Of a stretch of DNA of 64,000 nt, positions 29,169 to 37,625 are shown piece after piece. Every line of letters starts with the position of its first letter. The stretch's first letter is position 1. The stretch is from Flavobacteriales bacterium. GTDB taxonomy: Bacteria; Bacteroidota; Bacteroidia; Flavobacteriales_D; Crocinitomicaceae. The notes beneath the pieces were generated by a model. That model was not told the origin of the DNA. It did not search any database and was given only the letters and a program-made list of their open reading frames with translations. Location of the stretch: NCBI GenBank assembly GCA_015665275.1, contig JADFAL010000054.1, positions 1 to 64,000 of the forward strand, written 5' to 3'. The position numbers and the translations under genes were made by a program.

Positions 29169-30530
29169 TTACATGCATTCTTCCTGGATCAAGTCCAGTC
29201 CGGTGCGAATTTTATCTTGAATATTGATTTTCGTAGTACACACGTACTCACAAAGAGCGAAATCTTCCGGCGCTACTTCGTAGATTCCGAGAGCTTCCAT
29301 ATTGTCGATATCATCGGTAATAGCAGCTTTTACCAACTGCATTGGAAGAATATCAAATGGGAATACTTTTTCCAACTCTCCTGTAACTACGAATGCGCGT
29401 TCTTCCCCGTTCAAATTCGTATCCAAACGGAACTTCTTGCTTCCTGAAAGGAATGTTGGGAACAATCGTGAGTTTGAGAACTTATCGAATCCAGGTCCGA
29501 GCCATCCTTTCGTTAAAACAAACTTTAACTGATTACCTTCTGGAACTACAGTGATTTGGTTGTCATAGAATCCTAGAAATCCGTCTGCCTCAATCTTCTC
29601 ACCTGTTAAAACGTTCCCGCTAATTACACGAACGTTATCAGAAGTAAATCGATCTTTCAAGATATCAGCGACATTTGTTCCGATGAGCACATCCATATAT
29701 TGTGGATCTTTTACTTCAGAACCTGTTAAAGCGATCGTTTTCTTCGGGATAAATTTCCCAGAAAGGAAGTATCGACCAATGATTGCTACGTCTTGTGCAT
29801 TCACTACCCAAACAAATTCTCCTTTGTTGATCGGATCTATGTGATGGATTTGCGTCCCTACATTTCCAGCAGGGTGCTTTCCGCTAATTTTATTGATTTG
29901 AACGCCTTTTGCTTCAGTGAATGTTGCATCCGCCGGAGCTTTACCGTTCAATGTTAAGTGCACTTTGCCATCGGTAAGTTTCCCCAATGCATCCAACCCA
30001 GCTTGGAACTCTTTGTTCTTACCATGAAGAACAAAATCAAAATCTGGTGCTAAAGGAGCACTATCGAATGCTGAAACGAAAATTGCCTTTGGTGTTTGCT
30101 TTGGATCCGCAACAACATCTATTGGACGTTGTTTTACGAATGGCCACAATCCTGCAGACAACATTGTTTCTTTTACTTGCTCTCCGGACATCCCAGCTAC
30201 ATCAATGGCGGTTCCACCATCGAAGCTCTGCGAATCAGAAACATCAATCTGTACTTCTAGAATTCGACGCTTGGCACCGCGTACGATTGCCTTTAACGTT
30301 CCATTCACTGGAGACACATATTTGATTACTTCTTCGTACTTGTCTTGGAAAATTGGTTGTCCGGCTGTCACCGTCTCCCCCTCTTTTACAAGCATCTTTG
30401 GAACTAAACCATGGAAATCGGTTGGTTTGATCGTAACTACTTTCGGCATTGGAACGTCCGTTTTTACTTTGTTCGCAGCACCTAGGAGTCTGATATCCAA
30501 TCCTTTTCTAAGCTTTACTGTTTTTGACAT
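29169..30530 (-). CDS. nqrA: Na+-translocating NADH:quinone reductase subunit A
   Basis: A 453-residue soluble cytoplasmic subunit, first in the operon. It begins with KLRKGLDIRLLG, contains PGDFHGLVP-like TDFHGLVPKMLVKEG and HPAGNVGTQIHHIDP, and ends with ICEYVCxTKxxIQ-like LCEYVCTTKINIQDKI. All are NqrA hallmarks. NqrA helps bind ubiquinone or menaquinone. A -7 box lies about 29 bases upstream. Confidence 0.97.
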   Translation of the reverse strand: MSKTVKLRKGLDIRLLGAANKVKTDVPMPKVVTIKPTDFHGLVPKMLVKEGETVTAGQPIFQDKYEEVIKYVSPVNGTLKAIVRGAKRRILEVQIDVSDSQSFDGGTAIDVAGMSGEQVKETMLSAGLWPFVKQRPIDVVADPKQTPKAIFVSAFDSAPLAPDFDFVLHGKNKEFQAGLDALGKLTDGKVHLTLNGKAPADATFTEAKGVQINKISGKHPAGNVGTQIHHIDPINKGEFVWVVNAQDVAIIGRYFLSGKFIPKKTIALTGSEVKDPQYMDVLIGTNVADILKDRFTSDNVRVISGNVLTGEKIEADGFLGFYDNQITVVPEGNQLKFVLTKGWLGPGFDKFSNSRLFPTFLSGSKKFRLDTNLNGEERAFVVTGELEKVFPFDILPMQLVKAAITDDIDNMEALGIYEVAPEDFALCEYVCTTKINIQDKIRTGLDLIQEECM

Positions 30531-30558
30531 GCATTAAAGCGTTTAATAAATACCGACG

Positions 30559-30566
30559 CAAAAATA
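30559..30566 (-). promoter_or_regulatory. Bacteroidota -7 promoter box for the nqr operon
   Basis: On the minus strand this reads TATTTTTG, matching TAnnTTTG, 29 bases before the nqrA start codon. No clear TTG at -33 was seen. Confidence 0.5.
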
Positions 30567-30744
30567 TAAAATTGTCCATGATATGTTCCCTTTGTCACTT
30601 ATGACGATTGCTTATAAATACAATTTAGAATGATTATAAATAGTGTTTTTTAACATCCATTTTGACGCAAATAATCGTCTTAGCTACAACGAGCATAATT
30701 TATTCTTAATTTTATTCTCGTACAGAAGTAAAGATTTTGTTGAC

Positions 30745-31131
30745 ATGAGCACCCTCATTACATCAGGTATTCAAATTTCCGTTTCGACGAATTATCGTTC
30801 GGATCTTTCTGATGTGACTACGTCTGAATTCTTCTTCAATTACCACATAGACATCCAAAACATGAATTCATTCGATGTACAGCTCATCTCAAGAGATTGG
30901 TACATCTTTGATTCATTGAGTGAATCACGCTACGTAAATGGGGCTGGTGTGATTGGAGAGCAACCATTACTGAAGCCAGACGAGTCGTTTCGTTATACGA
31001 GTGGTTGTGATTTAAATTCTGAATTGGGAATGATGAAGGGGTTCTATACCTTCAAAAATCTTTCGGACGGAACTCTCTTCGAAGTCTTCGTACCTACCTT
31101 CTTGCTTGAGTACACCAACAAGCTTAATTAA
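30745..31131 (+). CDS. apaG: ApaG domain protein
   Basis: The start is set at ATG 30745, giving 128 residues, close to the 125 of E. coli ApaG; the longer in-frame upstream stretch has no homologous look. The family signature is present: FNYHIDIQNMNSFDVQLISRDW, then VNGAGVIGEQPLLKPDESFRYTSGC and MKGFYTF. ApaG is a small fibronectin-III-like fold linked in enterobacteria to Co2+ resistance and ApaH; its role here is not known. It ends in an 8-base convergent overlap with the TPR protein. Confidence 0.88.
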   Translation: MSTLITSGIQISVSTNYRSDLSDVTTSEFFFNYHIDIQNMNSFDVQLISRDWYIFDSLSESRYVNGAGVIGEQPLLKPDESFRYTSGCDLNSELGMMKGFYTFKNLSDGTLFEVFVPTFLLEYTNKLN

Positions 31132-32362
31132 AACGTCTGCGTTCTAGGAATAGAAATAGTAACACTAACGCAGCCAGCACAATCACAACAAACAGCATCC
31201 AGTTTATTCCTCCCTTGTCATAAACTTTTACAGATTTGTCAAAATTCTTACCTGTAAAATCTAAATCGATCTCCTCCGGTAATGCTTCCCTGGCATTGTT
31301 CTTTTCTTTAATTACCTTTTCAACCTCAGCTAAGCGACGTACATGCACCGCTTTGAGCACAGCATTATCACGAGAATCATAAATAATGATTAAGTCTTCA
31401 AGAAAATCCTTTAAATCGGACCACATTTTATCCTTTTCGGCCATCTTTCTCCCGATTTCAAAATACTCAATAGCTCGTTGCAGGCTATCGCGGCCAGCGT
31501 AATACGATCCCATGTTGTAATATCCTTCTAAAATGGGTCGGATGGCTTTCAATTCGATGCGAAGCGCGAGCGACTTCTCGAAATAATATAGGGATGAATC
31601 GAAATCGTTCTGCATAAACTTTCGAATCCCTTCGTTCGCATAGCTGTGTGCGATATGACTTTTTGACTTGGAACGCTTACTGAATTCAATACTGCGACCA
31701 TAATACTCCTGGGACAAAGACGAGTTTTTTCGATCTCCTTCAACTTGAGCCATCAGCGCGTACACATCGGCTGCTCCTTCGTATTTTTCGTTTTCTACTG
31801 AGGCTAATTTGTATTGATGCCAAATCGCCATTCCTGTGGTGGTATCCCCAATGTTAATATAAACACGGCCCAGCCCGAGCTTGGCACTGAATGCCGCGGT
31901 TGCATCATTTGACTGCTCCCCCATTCTCAGTGACAAGTTGTAAGCTTCTTTCGCTTTATCAAACGAACCTTCTCTCAAATGAGCATGGCCCATTGCGTTG
32001 CAAATCTCTGAAACGATTACATAATCCTCCTTCTTCTCAAAATACTCTTTGGCAACGGCAAGATACTCTAACCCTTGTGTCTGATTCCCAGATTTGCAAA
32101 GATAACTCCCTAGCATGCGCGTTCCTACAGCACGAGCAAACTCGTGTTCGTGCTCGGAGGCATCAAGTAATAAATCGATTGCAGCAACTTTTAACGAATC
32201 TAAATTGAATCGAACGTAGTGATGGAGCAACTCCATCCCCATCTCTGACTTGATATTCAGATCGCTTTGTTCCTGAAATTGATCGTACGAATTTTGGCTA
32301 TTTGCAGGATAGGATGCAAAAAAGCATATCAGAATAATGTAGTATCGAAAGAATCGTTTCAT
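31124..32362 (-). CDS. TPR-repeat exported membrane-anchored protein
   Basis: The start is set at 32362, where MKRFFRYYIILICFFASYPANSQ gives a signal peptide; the longer frame adds only a non-typical leader. The 412-residue product has six or more tetratricopeptide-like helix pairs (for example AHLREGSFDKAKEAYNLSL, IRKFMQNDFDSSLYYFEKSL, YYAGRDSLQRAIEYFEIG). One C-terminal membrane helix follows (INWMLFVVIVLAALVLLFLFL) and a short basic tail ERRRF. The layout recalls Bacteroidota sensor-like TPR proteins that lack a kinase domain. Function unknown; it is probably a periplasmic scaffold. Confidence 0.75.
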   Translation of the reverse strand: MKRFFRYYIILICFFASYPANSQNSYDQFQEQSDLNIKSEMGMELLHHYVRFNLDSLKVAAIDLLLDASEHEHEFARAVGTRMLGSYLCKSGNQTQGLEYLAVAKEYFEKKEDYVIVSEICNAMGHAHLREGSFDKAKEAYNLSLRMGEQSNDATAAFSAKLGLGRVYINIGDTTTGMAIWHQYKLASVENEKYEGAADVYALMAQVEGDRKNSSLSQEYYGRSIEFSKRSKSKSHIAHSYANEGIRKFMQNDFDSSLYYFEKSLALRIELKAIRPILEGYYNMGSYYAGRDSLQRAIEYFEIGRKMAEKDKMWSDLKDFLEDLIIIYDSRDNAVLKAVHVRRLAEVEKVIKEKNNAREALPEEIDLDFTGKNFDKSVKVYDKGGINWMLFVVIVLAALVLLFLFLERRRFN

Positions 32363-32385
32363 TAAGATCAGTGTGTGCCAAGTCA

Positions 32386-32416
32386 TTGCAAGGATAAACA
32401 ACAATAGTTACTTTTG
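32386..32416 (+). promoter_or_regulatory. Bacteroidota-type promoter (TTG -33 and TAnnTTTG -7) for P5C dehydrogenase
   Basis: TTG at 32386-32388 and TACTTTTG at 32409-32416 are separated by 20 bases, which fits the Bacteroidota sigma-A consensus. The -7 box ends 16 bases before the chosen ATG at 32433, which supports that start. Confidence 0.6.
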
Positions 32417-32432
32417 CAACAAAAAACAAGAT

Positions 32433-34061
32433 ATGTCAAATGCACTTTTTAAGGTGCCTGCAGCCGTTAATGAGCCAGTTCGCGCTTACAAGCCAGGTAC
32501 CGATGATCATACCAACTTAATCGCGAAGTACCGTGAAATGTACAATCAGGCCCCAATTGAAGTTCCACTTTACATTGGAGATAAGCGTGTGAGCACGTCG
32601 ACGAAAAATGCAATGACACCACCGCACGACCACGCTAAGGTTCTAGGACATTACAGTGTTGGAGATGCATCTAACGTAGAAGCTGCCATTGACGCTGCGA
32701 TGAATGCTCGTGAAGCTTGGGCAAACCTACCATGGGAACAACGCGCTTCTATTTTCTTGCGTGCTGCAGATCTTTTGGCTGGACCTTACCGAGATAAAAT
32801 GAACGCTTCAACAATGTTGGCGCAATCGAAGAATGTTTTCCAAGCGGAAATTGATGCTGCTTGTGAGTTGATCGACTTCTTCAAGTTCAACGTGCAGTAC
32901 ATGACACAAATTTACAAGGAGCAACCAGATTCACTTCCAGGTATGTGGAACCGATTAGAGTACCGTCCGTTGGAAGGATTTGTATTTGCTATTACTCCTT
33001 TCAACTTCACATCTATTTGTGCTAACTTATGTGCAGCGCCAGCAATGATGGGGAATGTGGTTGTATGGAAACCGGCTGAATCTCAGATGTACTCTGCTCA
33101 GGTAATCATGGAATTGTTCGAAGAAGCAGGAGTACCAAAAGGAGTTATCAATATGATCTCGGTTGATGGACCCGTTGCTGGAGAAGTGGTATTCAAGCAT
33201 AAAGATTTTGCTGCATTGCATTTTACAGGATCAACAGCTGTATTCCGTCACCTTTGGAAAGAAATTGGAAACAACATTGAAAAGTACCGCAGTTACCCAC
33301 GTATCGTTGGAGAAACTGGAGGTAAAGATTTCATAATGGTGCACAAATCGGCGAATGCCGCTCAAGTTGCAACAGCAATGACACGTGGATCTTTCGAATT
33401 CCAAGGACAGAAATGTTCCGCTTCTTCTCGAGCGTACATTCCAAACAATCTTTGGGAAGACGTAAAGAAAATTGTTGTGGAACAAGTGAGTTCTTTCAAA
33501 ATGGGATCTCCTGAAGATAGTTCAAACTTCATTAATGCGGTAATCGATGAGCGTGCATTTGACAAGATCGCTGGATACATCGATTTCATCAAGGAGCAAA
33601 ATGATGCTGAGATCATCTTAGGAGGTAACTACGACAAATCCAAAGGATACTTCATCGAGCCAACAGTAGTTGTGACTTCAAATCCGAAATTCAGAACGAT
33701 GTGTGAGGAAATCTTCGGACCAGTATTGACAGTATTCGTTTATGATGCTGAAGATTACGAGGCAACCTTAGACTTGGTAGACCAAACATCGGATTACGCC
33801 TTAACAGGATCGATCATTTCAAACGATCGTTATGCCGTAAATCTAGCAATGAAGAAATTGGAGAATGCCGCCGGAAACTTCTATATCAATGACAAACCAA
33901 CTGGAGCCGTTGTAGGACAGCAGCCATTTGGTGGTGCTCGTGGGTCTGGAACGAACGACAAAGCCGGAGCGCCAATGAACTTGTTGCGCTGGGTATCTGC
34001 AAGAACAATCAAAGAAACGTTTGTTCCGGCATCGGATTACCGATATCCATTTATGGGGTAA
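32433..34061 (+). CDS. pruA: L-glutamate gamma-semialdehyde (delta-1-pyrroline-5-carboxylate) dehydrogenase
   Basis: The start is set at ATG 32433, just after the promoter, giving 542 residues, the usual length for the stand-alone enzyme. Aldehyde-dehydrogenase residues are visible: ITPFNFTS, HFTGSTAVF, E294 in VGETGGKDF, and catalytic C328 in FQGQKCSASSRAY. EIFGPVLTVFVY and PTGAVVGQQPFGGARGSGTNDKAG are P5C-type signatures. It oxidises glutamate semialdehyde to glutamate with NAD+, the second step of proline breakdown. No proline dehydrogenase gene is adjacent. A strong terminator follows. Confidence 0.94.
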   Translation: MSNALFKVPAAVNEPVRAYKPGTDDHTNLIAKYREMYNQAPIEVPLYIGDKRVSTSTKNAMTPPHDHAKVLGHYSVGDASNVEAAIDAAMNAREAWANLPWEQRASIFLRAADLLAGPYRDKMNASTMLAQSKNVFQAEIDAACELIDFFKFNVQYMTQIYKEQPDSLPGMWNRLEYRPLEGFVFAITPFNFTSICANLCAAPAMMGNVVVWKPAESQMYSAQVIMELFEEAGVPKGVINMISVDGPVAGEVVFKHKDFAALHFTGSTAVFRHLWKEIGNNIEKYRSYPRIVGETGGKDFIMVHKSANAAQVATAMTRGSFEFQGQKCSASSRAYIPNNLWEDVKKIVVEQVSSFKMGSPEDSSNFINAVIDERAFDKIAGYIDFIKEQNDAEIILGGNYDKSKGYFIEPTVVVTSNPKFRTMCEEIFGPVLTVFVYDAEDYEATLDLVDQTSDYALTGSIISNDRYAVNLAMKKLENAAGNFYINDKPTGAVVGQQPFGGARGSGTNDKAGAPMNLLRWVSARTIKETFVPASDYRYPFMG

Positions 34062-34093
34062 AATAGATCTAGACTAATAGTCATAAATAATAC

Positions 34094-34134
34094 AAGGCTG
34101 GTCATCAGATTTATAATGGTGATCAGCCTTTTTT
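34094..34134 (+). terminator. Rho-independent terminator after P5C dehydrogenase
   Basis: Arms AAGGCTG (34094-34100) and CAGCCTT (34124-34130) continue inward with wobble pairs to about 13 base pairs, followed by TTTTTT. It separates this gene from the five-copy membrane-protein array. Confidence 0.88.
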
Positions 34135-34194
34135 ATGCCCTTTTCTTTCTGCTTCTCTTCTTCCGTGGTATTTTAGCGATCAAATTGTAAGAAC

Positions 34195-34848
34195 ATGCCC
34201 ACTTCACTGAAGTTTCAATCTCCGTTTGACAACGAAAGCCAAGTACTGGTAACGAAAGATTCTAACTGGACCAACATCAAAGTATATGCGAACGGTGGTT
34301 TGCAATATCAATCTTCAAACGGAGACGAATTGCGTTCAGGCGTAAGCTTAGACCTGGGAGGTAAAGGCACTTTGGAACTGATCCTAAAGTCAGAATTAGA
34401 AGTTAGCGTAAAAGGCACTAAGTACGATGCATTGCAAATAGAAGCGGAGGAAAAAGTATCTAATGTTTCCGCAATTTTCTGGGTATTAGCTGGGTTTAGC
34501 GTGATTGGATTACTTTTTCTTTTCATGCTTTCAGAAATGATGGACACAACATCTTTTCAAATACTGATGGCGCTTCAAATCTTCGTTGTTCTAGTATACA
34601 GCGCAACAGCTGTTTTAATTCGAAGAAATGTTTATTGGTTCTATTTTGTTGGAGCCGGCACATTCACTTTCTTCACAGCGCTTCAATTAATAGATATTCA
34701 AGCAACATTCCTCAATGCAATTACAATCTTCATATTCGCCATACGTGTTGTCTTATTGGTTTTGGTACTTCGTATTTTGCCGACCATTTTGAAACGGATG
34801 CGAAACTCAGGTTCATCTGCTCATCATAATACAATCCTTGATCAATAG
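34195..34848 (+). CDS. Tandem-array membrane protein, copy 1 (unknown family)
   Basis: 217 residues, no recognised family. The N-terminal part (1-85) is a small beta-rich-looking cytoplasmic or periplasmic domain with NWTNIKVYANGGL. About four membrane segments follow (about 93-112, 116-140, 146-170, 180-200), with YSATAVLIRRNVYWFYFVGAG in the middle shared by all five copies. The end reads HHNTILDQ, a variant of the LDD-tag found in the others. It is the first of five head-to-tail paralogues. A -7-like TATTTTAG lies at 34169-34176. Confidence 0.7.
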   Translation: MPTSLKFQSPFDNESQVLVTKDSNWTNIKVYANGGLQYQSSNGDELRSGVSLDLGGKGTLELILKSELEVSVKGTKYDALQIEAEEKVSNVSAIFWVLAGFSVIGLLFLFMLSEMMDTTSFQILMALQIFVVLVYSATAVLIRRNVYWFYFVGAGTFTFFTALQLIDIQATFLNAITIFIFAIRVVLLVLVLRILPTILKRMRNSGSSAHHNTILDQ

Positions 34849-34858
34849 TGATGGTATA

Positions 34859-35548
34859 ATGGGGAGTTTTACTAAAATATATTACTGCATTCGAAACCCG
34901 AATAAATCGCTTGTTCTTACTTGGGACATTGGATACAAAAACGTGACGCTACTGGATGGAGATCGTGTTGTTCACAATTGGGATTCGCCTGTCGTTTTTG
35001 AGAAAGGGACCTTTATACATGATGAAAGATTGGGCCAAATAAAACTCAACTTTACGGAGAGGCGACCACTCATGCTGGAATTGCGTGTTGAGGGAAAGCG
35101 GTTCGCACCAAGGGGCGTTAAAGGCCAAGCAGAATTCAGGCTGCAAGGTCCCAAAACTATCTTCTGGATCATGTTCACAAGTACATTGTTGTATACGGTT
35201 TACATCGCTTATCAGTATCGAGACATCCTTTCTTGGGAGCCACATATTCTTGATCGTTTCTTTGTTATATTCTCAATCATAGCGGCCATTTATTTGTTCA
35301 CGGCTATTATGCTTACACTGAAAAAGTACTGGACCTTTTTCATTGGATTTGGCTATTTCACTTTATCCACCTTTCTATTCGTCTACGATGCTTTTTCAGG
35401 AAGCAATGTGTGGTGGATTTTATTGACGTTGGCAAGATTAGCAATACTTGTTTACCTTATTTTCCAAATTAAAACAGTCATTCTCGCCATGAAAGCGAAA
35501 CGTAACTCCGATTACAAGGAAAGTACGGTTCTGGATGACGAATTTTAA
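34859..35548 (+). CDS. Tandem-array membrane protein, copy 2 (unknown family)
   Basis: 229 residues from ATG 34859; a TTG start at 34838 overlapping copy 1 is also possible. It has the same plan as copy 1: an N-terminal domain with KNVTLLDGDRVVHNW, then four membrane segments with FTAIMLTLKKYWTFFIGFGYF, and the C-terminal tag STVLDDEF. It is the most diverged copy in its N-terminal domain. It starts 10 bases after copy 1 and ends 2 bases before copy 3, so the array is one transcript by spacing. Confidence 0.68.
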   Translation: MGSFTKIYYCIRNPNKSLVLTWDIGYKNVTLLDGDRVVHNWDSPVVFEKGTFIHDERLGQIKLNFTERRPLMLELRVEGKRFAPRGVKGQAEFRLQGPKTIFWIMFTSTLLYTVYIAYQYRDILSWEPHILDRFFVIFSIIAAIYLFTAIMLTLKKYWTFFIGFGYFTLSTFLFVYDAFSGSNVWWILLTLARLAILVYLIFQIKTVILAMKAKRNSDYKESTVLDDEF

Positions 35549-35550
35549 TT

Positions 35551-35796
35551 ATGAGTTCATCCATTAAACTAATATCACCTACAAATCCAGAAAAGTGGGT
35601 CTTTATCACCCATGAATCGGGCTGGAAGAATACCAAAATTTACGCCAACGGGAAATTGATCAAATCTTTCGAGAATCCACAAGAACTAAAAAAAGGAATA
35701 GTGGATGAAATAGATGGTTTAGGAATGATGAAGTTCAGTCTACATCCAGCTACTCTGCGTCCTTTGTTGATTGTTAAATGGCGAGAATTTTTTTAG
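35551..35796 (+). CDS. Tandem-array membrane protein, copy 3, N-terminal half (frame broken)
   Basis: 81 residues holding only the N-terminal domain: SGWKNTKIYANGKLIKSF matches copies 1, 4 and 5. After LRPLLIV the frame runs into WREFF and TAG. The next frame gives NGENFFREKKK, which aligns with VNGTPYIPENEK of copy 5, so the homologous frame changes at GTTAAATGG (35774-35782), equal to one extra A. This is either a true frameshift, a sequencing error, or two separately made halves. Confidence 0.6.
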   Translation: MSSSIKLISPTNPEKWVFITHESGWKNTKIYANGKLIKSFENPQELKKGIVDEIDGLGMMKFSLHPATLRPLLIVKWREFF

Positions 35797-35827
35797 AGAG
35801 AAAAAAAAGCAGGAATCGGTTAAAGAA

Positions 35828-36232
35828 ATGAACGGCGTAATTATTATTTTCTCGATCCTGGCATTGCTAAACTTTTTGATTTTCCTAATGGCAATGGTCC
35901 GGTTAAACGCAAATATTTTGCCATCCGATTTAGCTGTCACAGAAATGATAGCAATATTCACGGGGGGCTTCACTGCGCTTTATACAGCTAGCGCAATCCT
36001 CTTTGCCCGCGGAATCTATTTTATGTACTTCCTCGGAACAGGATTCTTCTTCGCATCTACAGTTTGGATTATGTACAATATTTATCACGCCCCAGACGAC
36101 GTTCAATATATTTTTGTAATTGCTCGATTCATCTTATTGGGAATACTCGGAATCTACTTCAAGAGAGTTCTTGCTTTTATGAAAGTTCCAAAAGAGCGCA
36201 CTGATCATGAAATTCTAGATGACACCTTCTAA
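35828..36232 (+). CDS. Tandem-array membrane protein, copy 3, membrane half (frame broken)
   Basis: From ATG 35828 this gives 134 residues; the homologous frame itself reaches back to about 35779. It carries the four membrane segments, with YTASAILFARGIYFMYFLGTG at the position conserved in every copy, and ends with the tag HEILDDTF. Because the membrane part and the tag are intact, the downstream half still looks functional. It could be translated from the internal ATG, or joined to the N-terminal half by frameshifting. Confidence 0.55.
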   Translation: MNGVIIIFSILALLNFLIFLMAMVRLNANILPSDLAVTEMIAIFTGGFTALYTASAILFARGIYFMYFLGTGFFFASTVWIMYNIYHAPDDVQYIFVIARFILLGILGIYFKRVLAFMKVPKERTDHEILDDTF

Positions 36233-36250
36233 TTTTAGTACCTTTTACGA

Positions 36251-36943
36251 ATGAGCAAGTCCATTAAAATGGTATCGACGCAAGACGCGAATAAGTTCGT
36301 TTACGTTACAAGTAAAATTGGATGGGCGAAAACCAAGGTTTACGCCGACGGCAGACTAATACGGGAATTCAAAAATTCTTCTGAATTTAAAAACGGCATC
36401 AAACTTCAAGTTGAAGACTTCGGTACTATTGCCATTTCGCTAGCGGCAAATGGTAAACTTAAGCTTTCCGTTGATGAGATTTCATTTGAACCAGTGATCA
36501 GTAAAAAAGAGGCTATCAATAATTTTCGAGGAGCGGCCGCAATTTTTGTTGTTCTTGCAAGCTTCAATTTTTTATTCTTATTTGGAATAGTATTTATTAC
36601 AGTCGATGCACCCGATAGTATCCGCAATGCAGCGATGACCTTAATAGCTCTCGCTATTGCTTGTATCACAATTTATACGCTTAGCGCCATCTATTTGCGA
36701 AAGAGGGTGTATGCCTTTTACTTCATTGGAACTTCTGTTTTTCTGCTCACCACGCTTTACTTTACGAATAGCTACATGGATCATGATGGTGAGTTTTTTC
36801 TTTGGTATACATTACCGAGGCTTGTCATTCTCGCATTACTCTTACGTTATTTCAACCGGGTCCTAAGACTGGCCAGAAACTACCAAGAAAAGAATCATGA
36901 CGATGTTTTGGATGACAATTTATTAACGCCTCACTTTCAATGA
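36251..36943 (+). CDS. Tandem-array membrane protein, copy 4 (unknown family)
   Basis: 230 residues, intact. N-terminal domain with IGWAKTKVYADGRLIREF and LKLSVDEISFEP; membrane segments from about residue 93; middle motif YTLSAIYLRKRVYAFYFIGTS; then RLVILALLLRYFNRVLRLAR and the tag DDVLDDNL. Unlike the others it has six extra residues after the tag (TPHFQ end). Its stop overlaps the start of copy 5 by four bases (ATGA). It is the best reference for the full-length form. Confidence 0.7.
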   Translation: MSKSIKMVSTQDANKFVYVTSKIGWAKTKVYADGRLIREFKNSSEFKNGIKLQVEDFGTIAISLAANGKLKLSVDEISFEPVISKKEAINNFRGAAAIFVVLASFNFLFLFGIVFITVDAPDSIRNAAMTLIALAIACITIYTLSAIYLRKRVYAFYFIGTSVFLLTTLYFTNSYMDHDGEFFLWYTLPRLVILALLLRYFNRVLRLARNYQEKNHDDVLDDNLLTPHFQ

Positions 36944-37221
36944 GTATTACAACCAAATTTGTAGCACAAAACGGAACTGGAAAGTCCATTCTAATTAGAA
37001 GAAATAGACTTTGGGAAAACGTGGAAATCTATTACGAAGACCGTCTAATTCAAACCTATAGATTTGCATCAGAAACACGAGAAGGCACATTATTTACTAT
37101 CGAAGACTTGGGCGATATTTCACTAAAAGTTCACTCCGTGACTTTGGCGCCAACTTTGCTCGTTAACGGTACGCCATATATTCCTGAAAACGAAAAAGAT
37201 CGGCCTCGTAAAGGCTTTTGA
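36940..37221 (+). CDS. Tandem-array membrane protein, copy 5, N-terminal half (frame broken)
   Basis: 93 residues: the N-terminal domain only, with LWENVEIYYEDRLIQTY and TLLVNGTPYIPENEK. It ends at TGA in GGCTTTTGATCC, precisely where the membrane part of the other copies begins. One more T in the T-run would give KGFLIPTLVFG, which aligns with NFRGAAAIFVVL of copy 4, so a single-base loss is the simplest account. Confidence 0.6.
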   Translation: MSITTKFVAQNGTGKSILIRRNRLWENVEIYYEDRLIQTYRFASETREGTLFTIEDLGDISLKVHSVTLAPTLLVNGTPYIPENEKDRPRKGF

Positions 37222-37616
37222 TCCCGACTCTTGTATTTGGAGTCCTTGCATTGTTTAACTTGGTGTTCTTCGCCATGTCATTAGAAGATTACCGAACCTA
37301 TCGGGATTGGTTCGTTTCAACTATAGTTTTACTCGTCTCAGGATTCTATCTTTTGAGTTATATAATCACCACTATCTTTCTAGCTCGACGTATTTACTTC
37401 TTCTACTTTTATGGTACAGGAATTTTCATTTTCTCCACGTTTTGCTTTGTAGCGATAATAGCTTTAAATGGAATCAGTACCGCATTTCTGACACTTCTAA
37501 TCGTCCGAATTCTTGCACTCGTTTTGCTTTTAAGATATTTTAAACGCGCCATTCGTTTGCTAAGAGAGCATAGATCAGGAAGTGAAGTTTCTATTATTTT
37601 AGATGACGAATTGTAA
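37218..37616 (+). CDS. Tandem-array membrane protein, copy 5, membrane half (frame broken)
   Basis: 132 residues with the four membrane segments, motif SYIITTIFLARRIYFFYFYGTG, then ILALVLLLRYFKRAIRLLRE and tag SIILDDEL. Its only early start is TTG 37218, which overlaps the upstream stop as TTGA, the layout of coupled genes. So it may be made separately after the N-terminal half, or it may be the displaced second half of one gene. Confidence 0.58.
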   Translation: MIPTLVFGVLALFNLVFFAMSLEDYRTYRDWFVSTIVLLVSGFYLLSYIITTIFLARRIYFFYFYGTGIFIFSTFCFVAIIALNGISTAFLTLLIVRILALVLLLRYFKRAIRLLREHRSGSEVSIILDDEL

Positions 37617-37625
37617 ACGGGCGAA

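Noticed and set aside
34838-34858. TTG start for array copy 2 overlapping copy 1
   Set aside because: An ATG at 34859 gives a start better aligned with the other copies; the TTG remains possible.
37213-37221. Programmed -1 ribosomal frameshift at GGCTTTTGA in copy 5
   Set aside because: The site does not fit the usual X-XXY-YYZ heptamer, and there is no obvious downstream stem; a base loss or coupled TTGA restart is simpler. Kept only as a remote option.
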